Position numbers and translations under genes: made by a program. Shown here one piece after another: positions 17,078 to 25,831 of a stretch of 64,000 bases of DNA. The notes under the pieces were generated by a model. That model was not told the DNA's origin, searched no databases, and worked only from the letters and a program-made list of their open reading frames with translations. The stretch is from assembly GCA_004556655.1 (NCBI GenBank), contig SFGF01000003.1, forward strand, positions 12,243 through 76,242, in the 5' to 3' direction. The DNA is from Lachnospiraceae bacterium (GTDB lineage Bacteria > Bacillota > Clostridia > Lachnospirales > Lachnospiraceae). The stretch's first letter is position 1. Every line of letters begins with the position of its first letter.

Positions 17078-17467
17078 TCAGCACCAACAGTAGATTTTTG
17101 ATTGCTCCATATGATCAGAGAAAGGAATATTCTCACAATTGCTCATACTGAACTCTCCGGCAGAGGTGCGGATTTTGCAGTCTTTGGTATCTTCATAACC
17201 GGCATCTTGCAAATATCTGGAAAACATGTAAGCATCGTTCATGCTTTCTGAGGTTTCGTCTCCATCGGAATTGTATACTTTCATATGAATGTTGTCACCT
17301 TCCATGTAAGGACCTACAAGTACGCCTGCCAGATCCAGTCCAAAATTTCTGTTATGAATTTTTCGAAATACATTTTTATCAAATTCATCTCTGTTTTTAT
17401 TCACATCGAAAATCAGATAGTCACTTCCTGTGCCATAGTATTTGTGAAAAATCATTTCTCTTGCCAT
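17078..17467 (-). CDS. Diaminopimelate epimerase-like protein, single domain, catalytic Cys absent
   Basis: 129 residues with ribosome site AAGGAGAG before the ATG. The start FHKYYGTGSDYLIFDV parallels DapF's KMHGLGNDFIVID, and NRNFGLDLAGVLVGP and MKVYNSDGDETSESMNDAYMF parallel DapF's RHFGIGADGL and NSDGSEAEMCGNG. The position of the first catalytic Cys (MCGNG) reads SESMNDA, and the entire second domain (normally to ~280 residues) is missing. It therefore cannot be a working epimerase. It might be a binding protein derived from DapF, or a decayed gene. It is divergent from the AraC regulator. Confidence 0.6.
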   Translation of the reverse strand: MAREMIFHKYYGTGSDYLIFDVNKNRDEFDKNVFRKIHNRNFGLDLAGVLVGPYMEGDNIHMKVYNSDGDETSESMNDAYMFSRYLQDAGYEDTKDCKIRTSAGEFSMSNCENIPFSDHMEQSKIYCWC

Positions 17468-17637
17468 AACATTTCTCTCCTTAATGAAATAGGTTTACAT
17501 CCATATACTCAAATGCATTTTTATGATCTGTACTATATTATATCAGCGATTAATTTAAAAGTAATTGAAAATTATGTCATATTTATTTAAAATAGTGCTA
17601 TAATAGATTTGAATCAGCAGAGAAAGGAACATCCGAT

Positions 17638-18486
17638 ATGAGTAATTATCGAAAAAGTGGATATCTGAAAAGTGAATATAAGCTTTTTTATCTCACTGAC
17701 AGTAAACCGGGAGAATTTGAATATCATTACCATGATTTTCATAAACTGCTCATTTTTATGGAGGGTGATGTTACCTATTCAATCGAAGGACGGGACTATG
17801 ATCTTCAGTCGGGGGATATTATACTGATCAATGCCGGGGAGATTCATCGTCCGCAGATACGAAGTCAGATTCCTTACAGAAGGATGATCGCTTATATCTC
17901 ACAGGACTTTTTTTCTTCTTATCAGGAAGATGGCTTTTCACTGTTTTATTGTTTTGAGCAGGCAAAAAAAATGAATTCCAATCTGATTCAGTTGCCAAAA
18001 AACGGAGCCAACCGTCTTCAGCCGATTGTAAAAGACCTGGTGAATTCTTTTGTAAAAGAGAATTTTTGTGGGAATCTGTATCAGAAAATTAAACTGGTTG
18101 AATATCTGATCCTTTTGAATCAGTATATTCTTGAAGAAACCGGTGTCTATCTGCAGGCAAGGACAGACAATCCATTGATACGCAATATTCTTGACTATAT
18201 CAATGAACATATAACGGAAGAACTGTCGATTGACAGGATTGCAGAACATATGTATATGAATCGCTCTTACCTGATGCATCTTTTTAAAGCGGAGACAGGT
18301 TATACGATTGGGAAGTATATTACAGAGAAAAGGCTGTTTTTGTCCAATCATCTGATTTCACAGGGTATTCCGATAACAGAAGCTTGTTACAAAAGTGGAT
18401 TTCAGAATTACTCTACATTTTTTCAGGCATATAAAAATAAATATCATGTTTCTCCCAAGAAAGGGCAGAATGTGACAGAAAAATAA
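17638..18486 (+). CDS. AraC-family transcriptional regulator
   Basis: 282 residues. Residues ~1-110 form a cupin sensor domain (FEYHYHDFHKLLIFMEG, DIILINAGEIHRP). Residues ~180-275 are the paired HTH of the AraC family (ILDYINEHITEELSIDRIA, MNRSYLMHLFKAETGYTIGKYI near residue 205, and ITEACYKSGFQNYSTFFQAYK). The promoter region has TATAAT near 17600. The 170-bp gap to the divergent DapF-like gene could hold a shared operator; the effector is unknown. Confidence 0.88.
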   Translation: MSNYRKSGYLKSEYKLFYLTDSKPGEFEYHYHDFHKLLIFMEGDVTYSIEGRDYDLQSGDIILINAGEIHRPQIRSQIPYRRMIAYISQDFFSSYQEDGFSLFYCFEQAKKMNSNLIQLPKNGANRLQPIVKDLVNSFVKENFCGNLYQKIKLVEYLILLNQYILEETGVYLQARTDNPLIRNILDYINEHITEELSIDRIAEHMYMNRSYLMHLFKAETGYTIGKYITEKRLFLSNHLISQGIPITEACYKSGFQNYSTFFQAYKNKYHVSPKKGQNVTEK

Positions 18487-18629
18487 AGCGGAAAGTTATA
18501 GTAAAGCAGGGTGTTGCAAGGCGTTCAGAGGTGGGTTATAATAGTCGCATGGCGCAAGGAACGTATAACTGTGTAGGAATCAGAAAAATTACGTGCAATG
18601 CTTATAATGAAAAAGAGGAGTGTAAAGAG

Positions 18630-19109
18630 ATGTCTATTGAAAGAGTACGAAATTATTTTCGAAAATATAATATGGAGAATAGAATTCAGGAATTTGATGT
18701 TTCGAGTGCTACCGTTGAACTGGCTGCTCAGGCATTAAACTGCGAGCCCAAAAGAATTGCCAAAACATTGTCTTTCATGACGAAGGATCATGCGATCCTT
18801 ATGGTGACAGCAGGAGATGCGAAAGTTGACAACCACAAGTATAAAGAAAAATTTGGATTGAAAGCGAAAATGCTGACCTATGATGAGGTTGAAACATTGA
18901 TTGGACATGGAGTAGGAGGAGTATGTCCTTTTGGAATCAATGAAGGAATTCCGGTTTATCTGGATGAATCTCTGAAACGTTTTGAGACAGTTTTTCCGGC
19001 CTGCGGAAGCAGTAACAGCGCGATCGAACTTACCATTCCTGAACTGGAAAAATATTCGGGATTCACGGAGTGGGTGGATGTCTGTAAAGGATGGAACGAA
19101 AATCAGTAA
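18630..19109 (+). CDS. YbaK/EbsC-type aminoacyl-tRNA editing protein
   Basis: 159 residues from ATG 18630 (GAGGAG upstream); a longer frame begins at 18531 without a ribosome site. The YbaK/prolyl-tRNA deacylase fold is shown by VELAAQALNCEPKRIAKTL, a Lys in DAKVDNHKYKEKF, and GVGGVCPFGINEGIPVYLD (near residue 100), and by SSNSAIELT. Members hydrolyse mischarged Cys- or Ala-tRNA(Pro) or related products in the cytoplasm. It overlaps or abuts the ThrE gene. Confidence 0.85.
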   Translation: MSIERVRNYFRKYNMENRIQEFDVSSATVELAAQALNCEPKRIAKTLSFMTKDHAILMVTAGDAKVDNHKYKEKFGLKAKMLTYDEVETLIGHGVGGVCPFGINEGIPVYLDESLKRFETVFPACGSSNSAIELTIPELEKYSGFTEWVDVCKGWNENQ

Positions 19110-19144
19110 ATTCGGATGCATATCCGGAAAGAATGGGAAATGTG

Positions 19145-19891
19145 ATGGATTATAAGCTTTTATTGGATACCGCTGTATTTGCGGGCGAAGTATTGATGAA
19201 AAGCGGTGCGGAAACTTATCGTGTGGAAGATACCATGTACCGTATTTTAAAAAAATCAGAGCTGAAAACAGTGGAAGTGCTGGTAATGATGACGGGGTTC
19301 GTTGCTACACTGGATGATCCGTCAATCGATTCACTAACTGTGGTCAGAAGAATCACCAGCAGAGGAACTAATCTGGATAGAATTGACAGGGTAAACAGAA
19401 TATCCAGAGAATTTTGCGCAGATCATATTACATTGGATGAAACATTTCACAGAATGAAGGACTTGTGGCGCGAACCCGAAGTTCATTTTCGAAGAATTAT
19501 TCCGATGGCAGCAATTACCGGAGGATTTGCTATTATGTTTGGCGGTACCTTACCGGAAGCAGCTGTAGCAGCGGTGGTGGGAGTTATCACTTCCTTTGTT
19601 CTGATACTCTGTCGCAAATACAGAGTGCATACTTTTCTGGAAAATATTGTATGTTGTGCGGTGATGGCTATGGCGATCGGAATTGTGGTAAAAAGTCTTC
19701 CGGGAACTTATAATAAAGATCTTTTGATCATCAGTTCCATCATGCCGTTTGTACCGGGAGCTGCGATTACAAATGCCGTATTTGATATTCTTCACGGAGA
19801 TTATCTTTCCGGTGTGGCAAGAGCGGCAGAGGCGTTTGTTATAGCAGCAGCTGTAGCATTGGGAATAGGTATCGGAATGAGTATGATCTGA
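19145..19891 (+). CDS. Threonine/serine exporter, ThrE N-terminal half (DUF1212)
   Basis: 248 residues if the ATG at 19145 (MDYKLLLDTAVFAGEVLMKSG) is used; the frame is open from 19091 with another ATG at 19133, and no start has a strong ribosome site. The soluble part contains SGAETYRVEDTMYRIL and TSRGTNLDRIDRVNRISRE, typical of ThrE; after residue ~120 come about five helices (MAAITGGFAIMFGG, MAMAIGIVVKSL, MPFVPGAAITNAVFDILHGD). It works with the next gene as a split exporter of threonine/serine or another small metabolite. Confidence 0.85.
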   Translation: MDYKLLLDTAVFAGEVLMKSGAETYRVEDTMYRILKKSELKTVEVLVMMTGFVATLDDPSIDSLTVVRRITSRGTNLDRIDRVNRISREFCADHITLDETFHRMKDLWREPEVHFRRIIPMAAITGGFAIMFGGTLPEAAVAAVVGVITSFVLILCRKYRVHTFLENIVCCAVMAMAIGIVVKSLPGTYNKDLLIISSIMPFVPGAAITNAVFDILHGDYLSGVARAAEAFVIAAAVALGIGIGMSMI

Positions 19892-19906
19892 TAGGAGAGA
19901 TAACGT

Positions 19907-20377
19907 ATGGATGTTGTGGAAATGATCAGACAGAGCATCGGTGGATTGATTGCAGTGGTCGGTTTTGGAACAGTGCTCAGGGTCCCGAAGAGATTTTTAA
20001 TCTGGGGAGGTATTGACGGAGCGATAGGCTGGTTTGTTTATCTGATCGCAGGGCAGTTTACAGATTCGATTATTTTAAGTACCTTTGCGGGTGCGGTTGT
20101 GATTTCTGTGGGCGCACATATCTGCGCCAGAGTATTTAAAACACCGGTTACTATGTTTTTGCTTCCGGCAAATATGACACTGGTGCCGGGAGCAGGAATG
20201 TATCGCGTTGTTTATTATGTTCTGAAATCACAAAATCAGATGTCCACGTATTATCTGCTGCAGACCCTACAAGTGGCAGGAACGATTGCAGTGGCGATTT
20301 TTGTAGTAAATATCCTGCTGGGGAATTTTATAAGCGGTGTGCGGGAAATCCGGAAAAAAGCAATAGATGACAAATGA
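19907..20377 (+). CDS. Threonine/serine exporter, ThrE C-terminal half (DUF3815)
   Basis: 156 residues, about four to five membrane helices: GGLIAVVGFGTVLRVP, LIWGGIDGAIGWFVYL, ILSTFAGAVVISVGAHICARVF, MFLLPANMTLVPGAGMYRVVYY. The MTLVPGAGMYR motif is conserved in the C-terminal part of ThrE. It lies 15 bp after the N-terminal half with an AGGAGAG ribosome site, so the two are surely co-translated subunits of one exporter. Confidence 0.85.
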   Translation: MDVVEMIRQSIGGLIAVVGFGTVLRVPKRFLIWGGIDGAIGWFVYLIAGQFTDSIILSTFAGAVVISVGAHICARVFKTPVTMFLLPANMTLVPGAGMYRVVYYVLKSQNQMSTYYLLQTLQVAGTIAVAIFVVNILLGNFISGVREIRKKAIDDK

Positions 20378-20445
20378 AAAATATAGGGTATATATTCTTT
20401 ATGTATGCATAGATTGACCAGAAGATAAAATAGTGGGAGAGAGTT

Positions 20446-21906
20446 ATGGGGATAAAATTACCAAAGGGGAAAAAAGGTTTGGCACTGAAGATCGGTATTG
20501 GAGCAGGATGTCTGATTCTGGCAGCAGGTATCGGATACTATGGATGGCAAACCTATTATTATAAGGATAAATTTTTTAAAGGAACTGTCATCAACCATAT
20601 CCGATGTGAGGAATTGAGTGTGGATCAGGTGGAAGAACTGATCCGTGAGAAAGTAGAGGATTATAGTATCCAGATCGATTTTCGTGAGGGCGTAACGGAG
20701 GAAATCAGCGGGAATGATATAGATTATCAATATGTCAGTGATGGTTCCGTGGAAAAACTAATGGAGGAACAAAATCCTCTTTTATGGATTACCGGTTATT
20801 TTTCGGAAAAGGAATATGAGATTCCTCATAATATTACGTTCGATGAGCAAAAACTGGAAAAGGAAATAGAAGGACTGGACAGTATGAAAGAGGATGCTCA
20901 GCTGGAGCCGGAAGATGCTTATGTAATCTTTGAGGATGAAAGCTTCGTGATCAAGGAGGAAGTATACGGCACGAAACTGAAAGAAGATGTACTGAAAAAT
21001 GCGGTATCCGAAGCCGTTCAAAATAGTGAAACACAGGTATCGGCAGAAGAAAACGACGCTTATGTGATGCCGGAACTGACAAAAGAAAGTGAAGAAATTA
21101 TTAAAGAGCAGGAGCAGCTGAATGAACTTGTAAAAGTAAGTGTGACCTACAAACTGCCGGATGGAAAAAAAGTGTTGAATGGTAATACGTTGCGCAAATG
21201 GCTGGATGTGGATGAAGATGGTAACTATTTCATAGATGAAGAAAAATTTGAGAAGAAGATAAAGGAATATGTGGAAAAACTTGCCGAAGAAGTTGACACC
21301 GTGGGGAAAGAACGCCCGTTTCACACTACCTCCGGATTGGATGTCACGGTGAAGGGCGGAAGTTACGGATGGAAAATCAATCAGAAAAAAGAAATCAAAG
21401 CGCTGACGGAAAATATAAATAATCTGGAAATCGTGACCAGAAAACCCAAATATTCCAGTAAAGAACTTTATACGGAGAATAACGGTCTGGGAGATACTTA
21501 CATAGAAGTAAATCTTACAGAACAGCATCTGTATTATTATCAAAAGGGAAAAGTTGTAATGGATACGCCGATTGTATCAGGAAGAATGACCAGAGACCGT
21601 TTTACACCTCCGGGAGTGTATTTTCTGACCTATAAAACAACAGACCGAATTCTGAGGGGCGCTCCCGGACCGGATGGACAGCCAAGTTATGAGTCCCATG
21701 TAAATTTCTGGATGCCGTTCAACGGAGGAATCGGACTTCACGACGCAAGCTGGCGAAGCTCATACGGAGGAACTATTTATAAATACAATGGTTCCCATGG
21801 GTGCATTAACCTGCCATATTCAGCAGCAAAAGAAATATATGGTTTGATTGATAAAGAGACACCGATCGTGTGCGTGTATAATGATGGATACAGTTTGATC
21901 GGATGA
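20446..21906 (+). CDS. L,D-transpeptidase with peptidoglycan-binding domains
   Basis: 486 residues. A membrane helix at ~12-32 (LKIGIGAGCLILAAGIGYYG) anchors it with the bulk outside. Residues ~45-340 carry two repeats of a PG_binding_4-like domain, highly acidic. The YkuD catalytic domain starts ~350 (YIEVNLTEQHLYYYQKGKVV) and ends with the catalytic HGCINLP motif (near residue 462) preceded by GGIGLHDASWR. It makes 3-3 peptidoglycan crosslinks or attaches proteins to the wall. The ribosome site is GGGAGAG. Confidence 0.9.
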   Translation: MGIKLPKGKKGLALKIGIGAGCLILAAGIGYYGWQTYYYKDKFFKGTVINHIRCEELSVDQVEELIREKVEDYSIQIDFREGVTEEISGNDIDYQYVSDGSVEKLMEEQNPLLWITGYFSEKEYEIPHNITFDEQKLEKEIEGLDSMKEDAQLEPEDAYVIFEDESFVIKEEVYGTKLKEDVLKNAVSEAVQNSETQVSAEENDAYVMPELTKESEEIIKEQEQLNELVKVSVTYKLPDGKKVLNGNTLRKWLDVDEDGNYFIDEEKFEKKIKEYVEKLAEEVDTVGKERPFHTTSGLDVTVKGGSYGWKINQKKEIKALTENINNLEIVTRKPKYSSKELYTENNGLGDTYIEVNLTEQHLYYYQKGKVVMDTPIVSGRMTRDRFTPPGVYFLTYKTTDRILRGAPGPDGQPSYESHVNFWMPFNGGIGLHDASWRSSYGGTIYKYNGSHGCINLPYSAAKEIYGLIDKETPIVCVYNDGYSLIG

Positions 21907-22001
21907 TTACTTTTGATTCGTGTGAGACGTGCAGAAAATCATTCGTGGAGGCGTGTGGAGAAGAGTATATGCTGTGCCATTTTGTATCGTGTGAAAGCGC
22001 A

Positions 22002-22166
22002 TGAAGATGAATCCCGTCTGTTTCAGAAGCATTGGGAAAAGCGAGCCTGAAGATCCAGCGCTTACGTAGACTTAGGCGCGACGGCTTTCCGGAGCGTCTG
22101 TAGTCGTAGTTGGCGCTTAGCTGAAGGGGAGCGGCCTGCTTCTGAAACAGACGGGGTTCATCTTCA
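22002..22166 (+). repeat. Palindromic dispersed repeat, copy A
   Basis: 30-base arms at 22002-22031 and 22137-22166 pair with only one T-G wobble and enclose a ~105-bp core starting TTGGGAAAAGCGAGCCTGA. Inside the core, AGCGCT pairs with GGCGCT, and GCGC-GA-CGG-CTTT-CCG-GA-GCGT forms a short stem with facing GA pairs. The same core occurs at 53568-53671 (inverted) and 53998-54102. The flank carries CATTTTGTATCGTG as in copy C, plus an extra half-arm-like TTCGTGTGAGACGTGCAG near 21916. The 290-bp gap between the transpeptidase and the HAD gene holds nothing else. Confidence 0.85.
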
Positions 22167-22197
22167 CATGCTCTTCAAACAATATAAAATAAAATTT

Positions 22198-22815
22198 TTA
22201 GAAAATATTAAGAAGTTCTTTTGGCTGTTTGATGGTATAATCAGGTGAAGAAACGGTTCCGAATCCGTAAGATGCATATACAAAAGGTATTCCTGCTGTT
22301 TTGGTAGCTCGGTAATCGCCGTCGGTATCCCCCACATAGACTGGAGCTTTCAGTCGATAATCGTGGATGATCTGAAGTATGTTTTCTGCTTTTGCGTTTC
22401 CGGTATCTCCCGGGCAGAGATGTCCCTCAAAGTATTGTTCCAGGTTGCTGGATTCCAGAAAAACTTCAATATAACCGGCCTGACAGTTGCTGACAATGAA
22501 AAGCCGATACTTTTTTGAGAGTTCTTTGAGAGTTTCTTCGAGTTCAGGATAGAGAGGAGCGCAGTGCATAAGCAGTGCCCGATGTTCTTCCTGACAACAC
22601 TGATCAATAAGATATAATTGGCGTTCAGTTGAATAATCAGGGAAAATAACCTTTGCAATGTCGGGAAGAAGGCGTCCGAACAGACCTTTCAGAGTTTTTT
22701 CGGTTATATGCAGATTAAGGTCGGTTTCTCGTCTGATGATGGTATTCCATGCCTCTGCACAAATGGAAGTGGAATCCCAAAGTGTTCCGTCTACATCAAA
22801 AATGATACTGTCCAT
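22198..22815 (-). CDS. HAD-family hydrolase (phosphoglycolate phosphatase-like)
   Basis: 205 residues. Motif I IFDVDGTLWDS at the N-terminus, motif II IVSNCQ near residue 108, a Lys in GNAKAENI, and motif IV YVGDTDGDYRATK near residue 160. The small helical cap puts it in HAD subfamily IA. The AAGGAGATTATT ribosome site precedes the ATG. It stands alone, divergent from sfsA; the substrate is unknown. Confidence 0.8.
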   Translation of the reverse strand: MDSIIFDVDGTLWDSTSICAEAWNTIIRRETDLNLHITEKTLKGLFGRLLPDIAKVIFPDYSTERQLYLIDQCCQEEHRALLMHCAPLYPELEETLKELSKKYRLFIVSNCQAGYIEVFLESSNLEQYFEGHLCPGDTGNAKAENILQIIHDYRLKAPVYVGDTDGDYRATKTAGIPFVYASYGFGTVSSPDYTIKQPKELLNIF

Positions 22816-22841
22816 AATAATCTCCTTTTAGGGTAGTGAGA

Positions 22842-22926
22842 GTGTCAAAGATTTTTGAACTCATGTTTTGCGGGTTCCAAAGTCAGTCACATGTTTGTAA
22901 GCATGTCGTAACTGACCTTTTGACCC
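22842..22926 (+). repeat. GTGTCAAA-ended dispersed repeat, copy 1
   Basis: Begins GTGTCAAAG (22842) and ends CTTTTGACCC (22926), with an inner GTCAGT/ACTGAC pair and AAGCATGTCGTAACTGAC. The second half resembles 30208-30236 (AAGCATGTCATGGATATGG then ACTTTTGACAC). It fills the gap between the divergent HAD and sfsA genes and could form a hairpin. Confidence 0.55.
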
Positions 22927-22980
22927 TTGTCTCATATTGTATAAAGAAAACAGAAAAAATGCAAGAGGACTGAAAGTAAA

Positions 22981-23676
22981 GTGAAATATCACAGGATAAA
23001 AGAAGGAAAGTTTATCAACCGGCCAAACCGGTTTATTGCAAATATAGAAATTGATGGGAAACAAGAAGTGTGTCATGTCAAGAACACAGGAAGATGCAGG
23101 GAGCTGTTGGTTCCCGGTGCGGCAGTACTGGTTGAAGAATCGGACAATCCATTGAGAAAGACAAGGTATGATCTTGTTCAGGTATATAAGGGAGATGTGT
23201 TGGTTAATATGGATTCCCAGATGCCGAACTATCTGGTAAAGGAATGGATTGAACACGAAAATGTTTTCCCGGGATTTAAAAAACTGCAGACCGAGAAAAA
23301 GTATGGGAATTCCAGATTTGATTTATATGTGGAATATCAGGAAAAAAAGGCATTTATCGAAGTTAAGGGAGTGACTCTGGAAATCAATGGAACGGCAAGA
23401 TTTCCGGATGCACCGACAGAGAGAGGAATCAAGCATATCAGAGAACTGAGAAGCTGCATAGAAGAAGGATATGAAGCCTGGATATTTTTTATTATCCAGA
23501 TGGGAGGAGTAAATACGTTTGGCCCCAATTGGAAGACTCATCCGGAGTTCGGTCAGGAGTTGATACGAGCAAAGGAAGCCGGAGTACACGTACAGGCATG
23601 GGATTGTACGGTACATCCAGGTGAAATCTTTGTAAATTCTCAGATTCCCATAGATTTTTCGGTGGAGATGGAGTAG
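22981..23676 (+). CDS. sfsA: SfsA-family DNA/RNA nuclease
   Basis: 231 residues from GTG 22981, with AGAGGA about 13 bases upstream. SfsA features: FINRPNRFIANIEIDG, CHVKNTGRCRELLVPGA (near residues 34-50), SRFDLYVE and AFIEVKGVTL (nuclease-like D/E-x-K), and FPDAPTERGIKHIREL. Historically linked to sugar fermentation control in E. coli, the family is now described as nuclease-like. Two bases separate it from mutY, so both are in one operon. Confidence 0.92.
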   Translation: MKYHRIKEGKFINRPNRFIANIEIDGKQEVCHVKNTGRCRELLVPGAAVLVEESDNPLRKTRYDLVQVYKGDVLVNMDSQMPNYLVKEWIEHENVFPGFKKLQTEKKYGNSRFDLYVEYQEKKAFIEVKGVTLEINGTARFPDAPTERGIKHIRELRSCIEEGYEAWIFFIIQMGGVNTFGPNWKTHPEFGQELIRAKEAGVHVQAWDCTVHPGEIFVNSQIPIDFSVEME

Positions 23677-23677
23677 G

Positions 23678-24745
23678 ATGACAGAAGAAATTGTAAAACC
23701 ACTGATGGAATGGTATGAAAATAATCATAGAATTCTTCCGTGGCGCGAATCGAAAAATCCATATTATATCTGGATTTCAGAAATTATGCTGCAGCAGACA
23801 CGGGTGGAAGCGGTCAAACCATATTTTGAAAGGTTTATCAGAACTTTGCCAACGGTGGAAGCGGTGGCAAAATGTCCGGAAGAACAACTATTGAAGCTGT
23901 GGGAAGGATTGGGATATTACAATCGGGTGAAGAATATACAAAAAGCAGCTGTCTCTATTATGGAAAGATATGATGGTAAGCTTCCGGCTGATTATTATCA
24001 GTTGCTGGAGCTTCCCGGAATCGGCAGCTATACGGCAGGGGCGATAGCCTCCATAGCATATGATATAGCGGTTCCTGCTGTGGATGGAAATGTTTTGAGA
24101 GTGATTTCCAGAATCACAGAGAATGATGAGGATATATTAAAACAATCAGTAAAGACCAGAGTGGAAAAAGAGCTGGGAAGGATTATGCCGACAGAGCAAC
24201 CGGGAATTTTCAATCAGGCATTGATGGAATTGGGAGCATTGGTGTGCATACCCAATGGAATGGCAAAATGTGAAGTATGCCCTGTTACGAAACTTTGTAA
24301 AGCATACGCCCATGGGACAGTACCGCAGCTTCCGGTAAAGAAAAAATCAAAAGAGCGCCGGCTGGAGAAAAAAACAGTGCTTGTGATACGTGACGGGGAT
24401 AAAGTTGCTATTCGGAAAAGACCTGCCAGAGGACTTTTGGCGGGCATGTATGAATTGCCTAACCTGGAAGGTCATCTTAATGAAGAGCAGATATTGGAAT
24501 GGACAGAAAAATATCAGATTATGCCGCTGCAGGTACAAAGACTGGAAAATTCACGACATATTTTTTCTCATGTGGAATGGGAGATGACAGGATATGTGAT
24601 ACGGGTGGCAGAACTGGATATAACGAAGAAGAAAGATTTGCTGTTTGTTGAGACAGCAGATGTGGAAAAACAATATCCGGTACCGGCAGCATTTCATGCA
24701 TATGCCGCATATATGAACATGAAGCTGGGGCCGGAGAAAGGATAA
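23678..24745 (+). CDS. mutY: A/G-specific adenine glycosylase MutY
   Basis: 355 residues. LPWRESKNPYYIWISEIMLQQTRV, catalytic Glu in LWEGLGYYNR, helix-hairpin-helix LPGIGSYTAGAIASIAY (near residue 115) with catalytic Asp in VDGNVLRVISR, Fe-S cluster cysteines near residues 190-208 (VCIPNG, KCEVCP, KLCKAY), and a C-terminal NUDIX-like 8-oxoG recognition domain with FSHVEWEMTGY. It removes adenine opposite 8-oxoguanine. Operon with sfsA and a glycosyltransferase. Confidence 0.95.
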   Translation: MTEEIVKPLMEWYENNHRILPWRESKNPYYIWISEIMLQQTRVEAVKPYFERFIRTLPTVEAVAKCPEEQLLKLWEGLGYYNRVKNIQKAAVSIMERYDGKLPADYYQLLELPGIGSYTAGAIASIAYDIAVPAVDGNVLRVISRITENDEDILKQSVKTRVEKELGRIMPTEQPGIFNQALMELGALVCIPNGMAKCEVCPVTKLCKAYAHGTVPQLPVKKKSKERRLEKKTVLVIRDGDKVAIRKRPARGLLAGMYELPNLEGHLNEEQILEWTEKYQIMPLQVQRLENSRHIFSHVEWEMTGYVIRVAELDITKKKDLLFVETADVEKQYPVPAAFHAYAAYMNMKLGPEKG

Positions 24746-24758
24746 AGGGATAACAGAA

Positions 24759-25775
24759 GTGAAAATATTAAGTATTGCAGTTCCCTGCTATAATTCGCAG
24801 GAGTATATGAGAAAATGTATTGATTCTCTGCTGGTGGGCGGAGATGAGGTGGAGATTATTGTTGTGGATGATGGCTCAAAGGATGATACACTGAAGATTG
24901 CCAGAGAATATGAGGAGAAGTATCCGGGAATTGTCAAAGCAGTTCATCAGGAAAATAAAGGTCATGGAGGTGCTGTTAATACGGGTCTTGCCCATGCAGG
25001 CGGTCTGTATTTTAAAGTTGTGGACAGTGACGACTGGTTGAACGAAGAGGCCTACAGAAAAGTGTTGGATACTCTGAAACAGTGTATACGGGGACCGCAG
25101 ACACTGGATCTGATGATCTGTAATTATGTGTATGAAAAGGTCGGAGCCAAACATAAAGCCGTAATGCGGTATCGGTCTTCTCTCCCGCAGGATAAAATAT
25201 TTGGCTGGGATGAAACAAAACCTCTGGGACAGAGTCATTATATTTTGATGCATTCTATGATATACAGGACGGAGCTTTTGCGGGAATGTGGACTTCAGCT
25301 TCCGGAGCATACATTTTATGTGGATAATCTGGTAGCATTTATACCGCTTCCTTATGTGAAGACTATGTATTATATGGATGTGAATCTGTATCGGTATTTT
25401 ATCGGCAGGGATGATCAGTCTGTCAGTGAAAATGTGATGATCGGACGGATCGATCAGCAGATCAAGGTAAATAAGCTGATGATCGATCATATGGCGCAGC
25501 AGAAAAATCTGAATAAGAAACAGAGAGATTATATGCTGCATATGCTTATTATTATTACGACTATATCCAGTATATTCCTTTTGCAGTCAAAAACAGATGA
25601 AAACTTTGAAAAGAAAAAGGAACTATGGAGATATATGAAGAATGCAGATCGAAAAGTATATTACAGAGTACGCTTCAGTCTTCTTGGAAGGGTGTGTAAT
25701 CTTCCGGGAAAAGGAGGAAGAAAGGCATCAGTAACCGGATACAAAGTGGTTCAGAAAATATATGGTTTTAACTGA
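24759..25775 (+). CDS. Family 2 glycosyltransferase
   Basis: 338 residues from GTG 24759. GT-A features: LSIAVPCYNSQEYMRKCIDSL, VVDDGSKDDTL, ENKGHGGAVNTGL and the metal-binding VVDSDDWLN near residue 88. No membrane helix is visible, so it probably works at the inner membrane face or in the cytoplasm, adding a sugar to a wall polymer or glycolipid. A strong bidirectional terminator follows. The acceptor cannot be told. Confidence 0.88.
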   Translation: MKILSIAVPCYNSQEYMRKCIDSLLVGGDEVEIIVVDDGSKDDTLKIAREYEEKYPGIVKAVHQENKGHGGAVNTGLAHAGGLYFKVVDSDDWLNEEAYRKVLDTLKQCIRGPQTLDLMICNYVYEKVGAKHKAVMRYRSSLPQDKIFGWDETKPLGQSHYILMHSMIYRTELLRECGLQLPEHTFYVDNLVAFIPLPYVKTMYYMDVNLYRYFIGRDDQSVSENVMIGRIDQQIKVNKLMIDHMAQQKNLNKKQRDYMLHMLIIITTISSIFLLQSKTDENFEKKKELWRYMKNADRKVYYRVRFSLLGRVCNLPGKGGRKASVTGYKVVQKIYGFN

Positions 25776-25793
25776 TTCAAATGATTTTTACAT

Positions 25794-25831
25794 AAAAAAT
25801 GTAAGGCTTTTTTCAGAGCCTTACATTTTTT
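25794..25831. terminator. Bidirectional terminator
   Basis: AAAAAATGTAAGGCT (25794-25808) and AGCCTTACATTTTTT (25817-25831) form a perfect 15-bp stem with A- and T-tracts at the two ends. It serves both the glycosyltransferase (+) and the PAP2 gene (-), whose stop codon it touches. Confidence 0.9.

Noticed and set aside
22842..22926. A T-box or amino-acid riboswitch upstream of sfsA
   Set aside because: No T-box sequence or stem I; the region is better explained by the repeat shared with 30175-30236.
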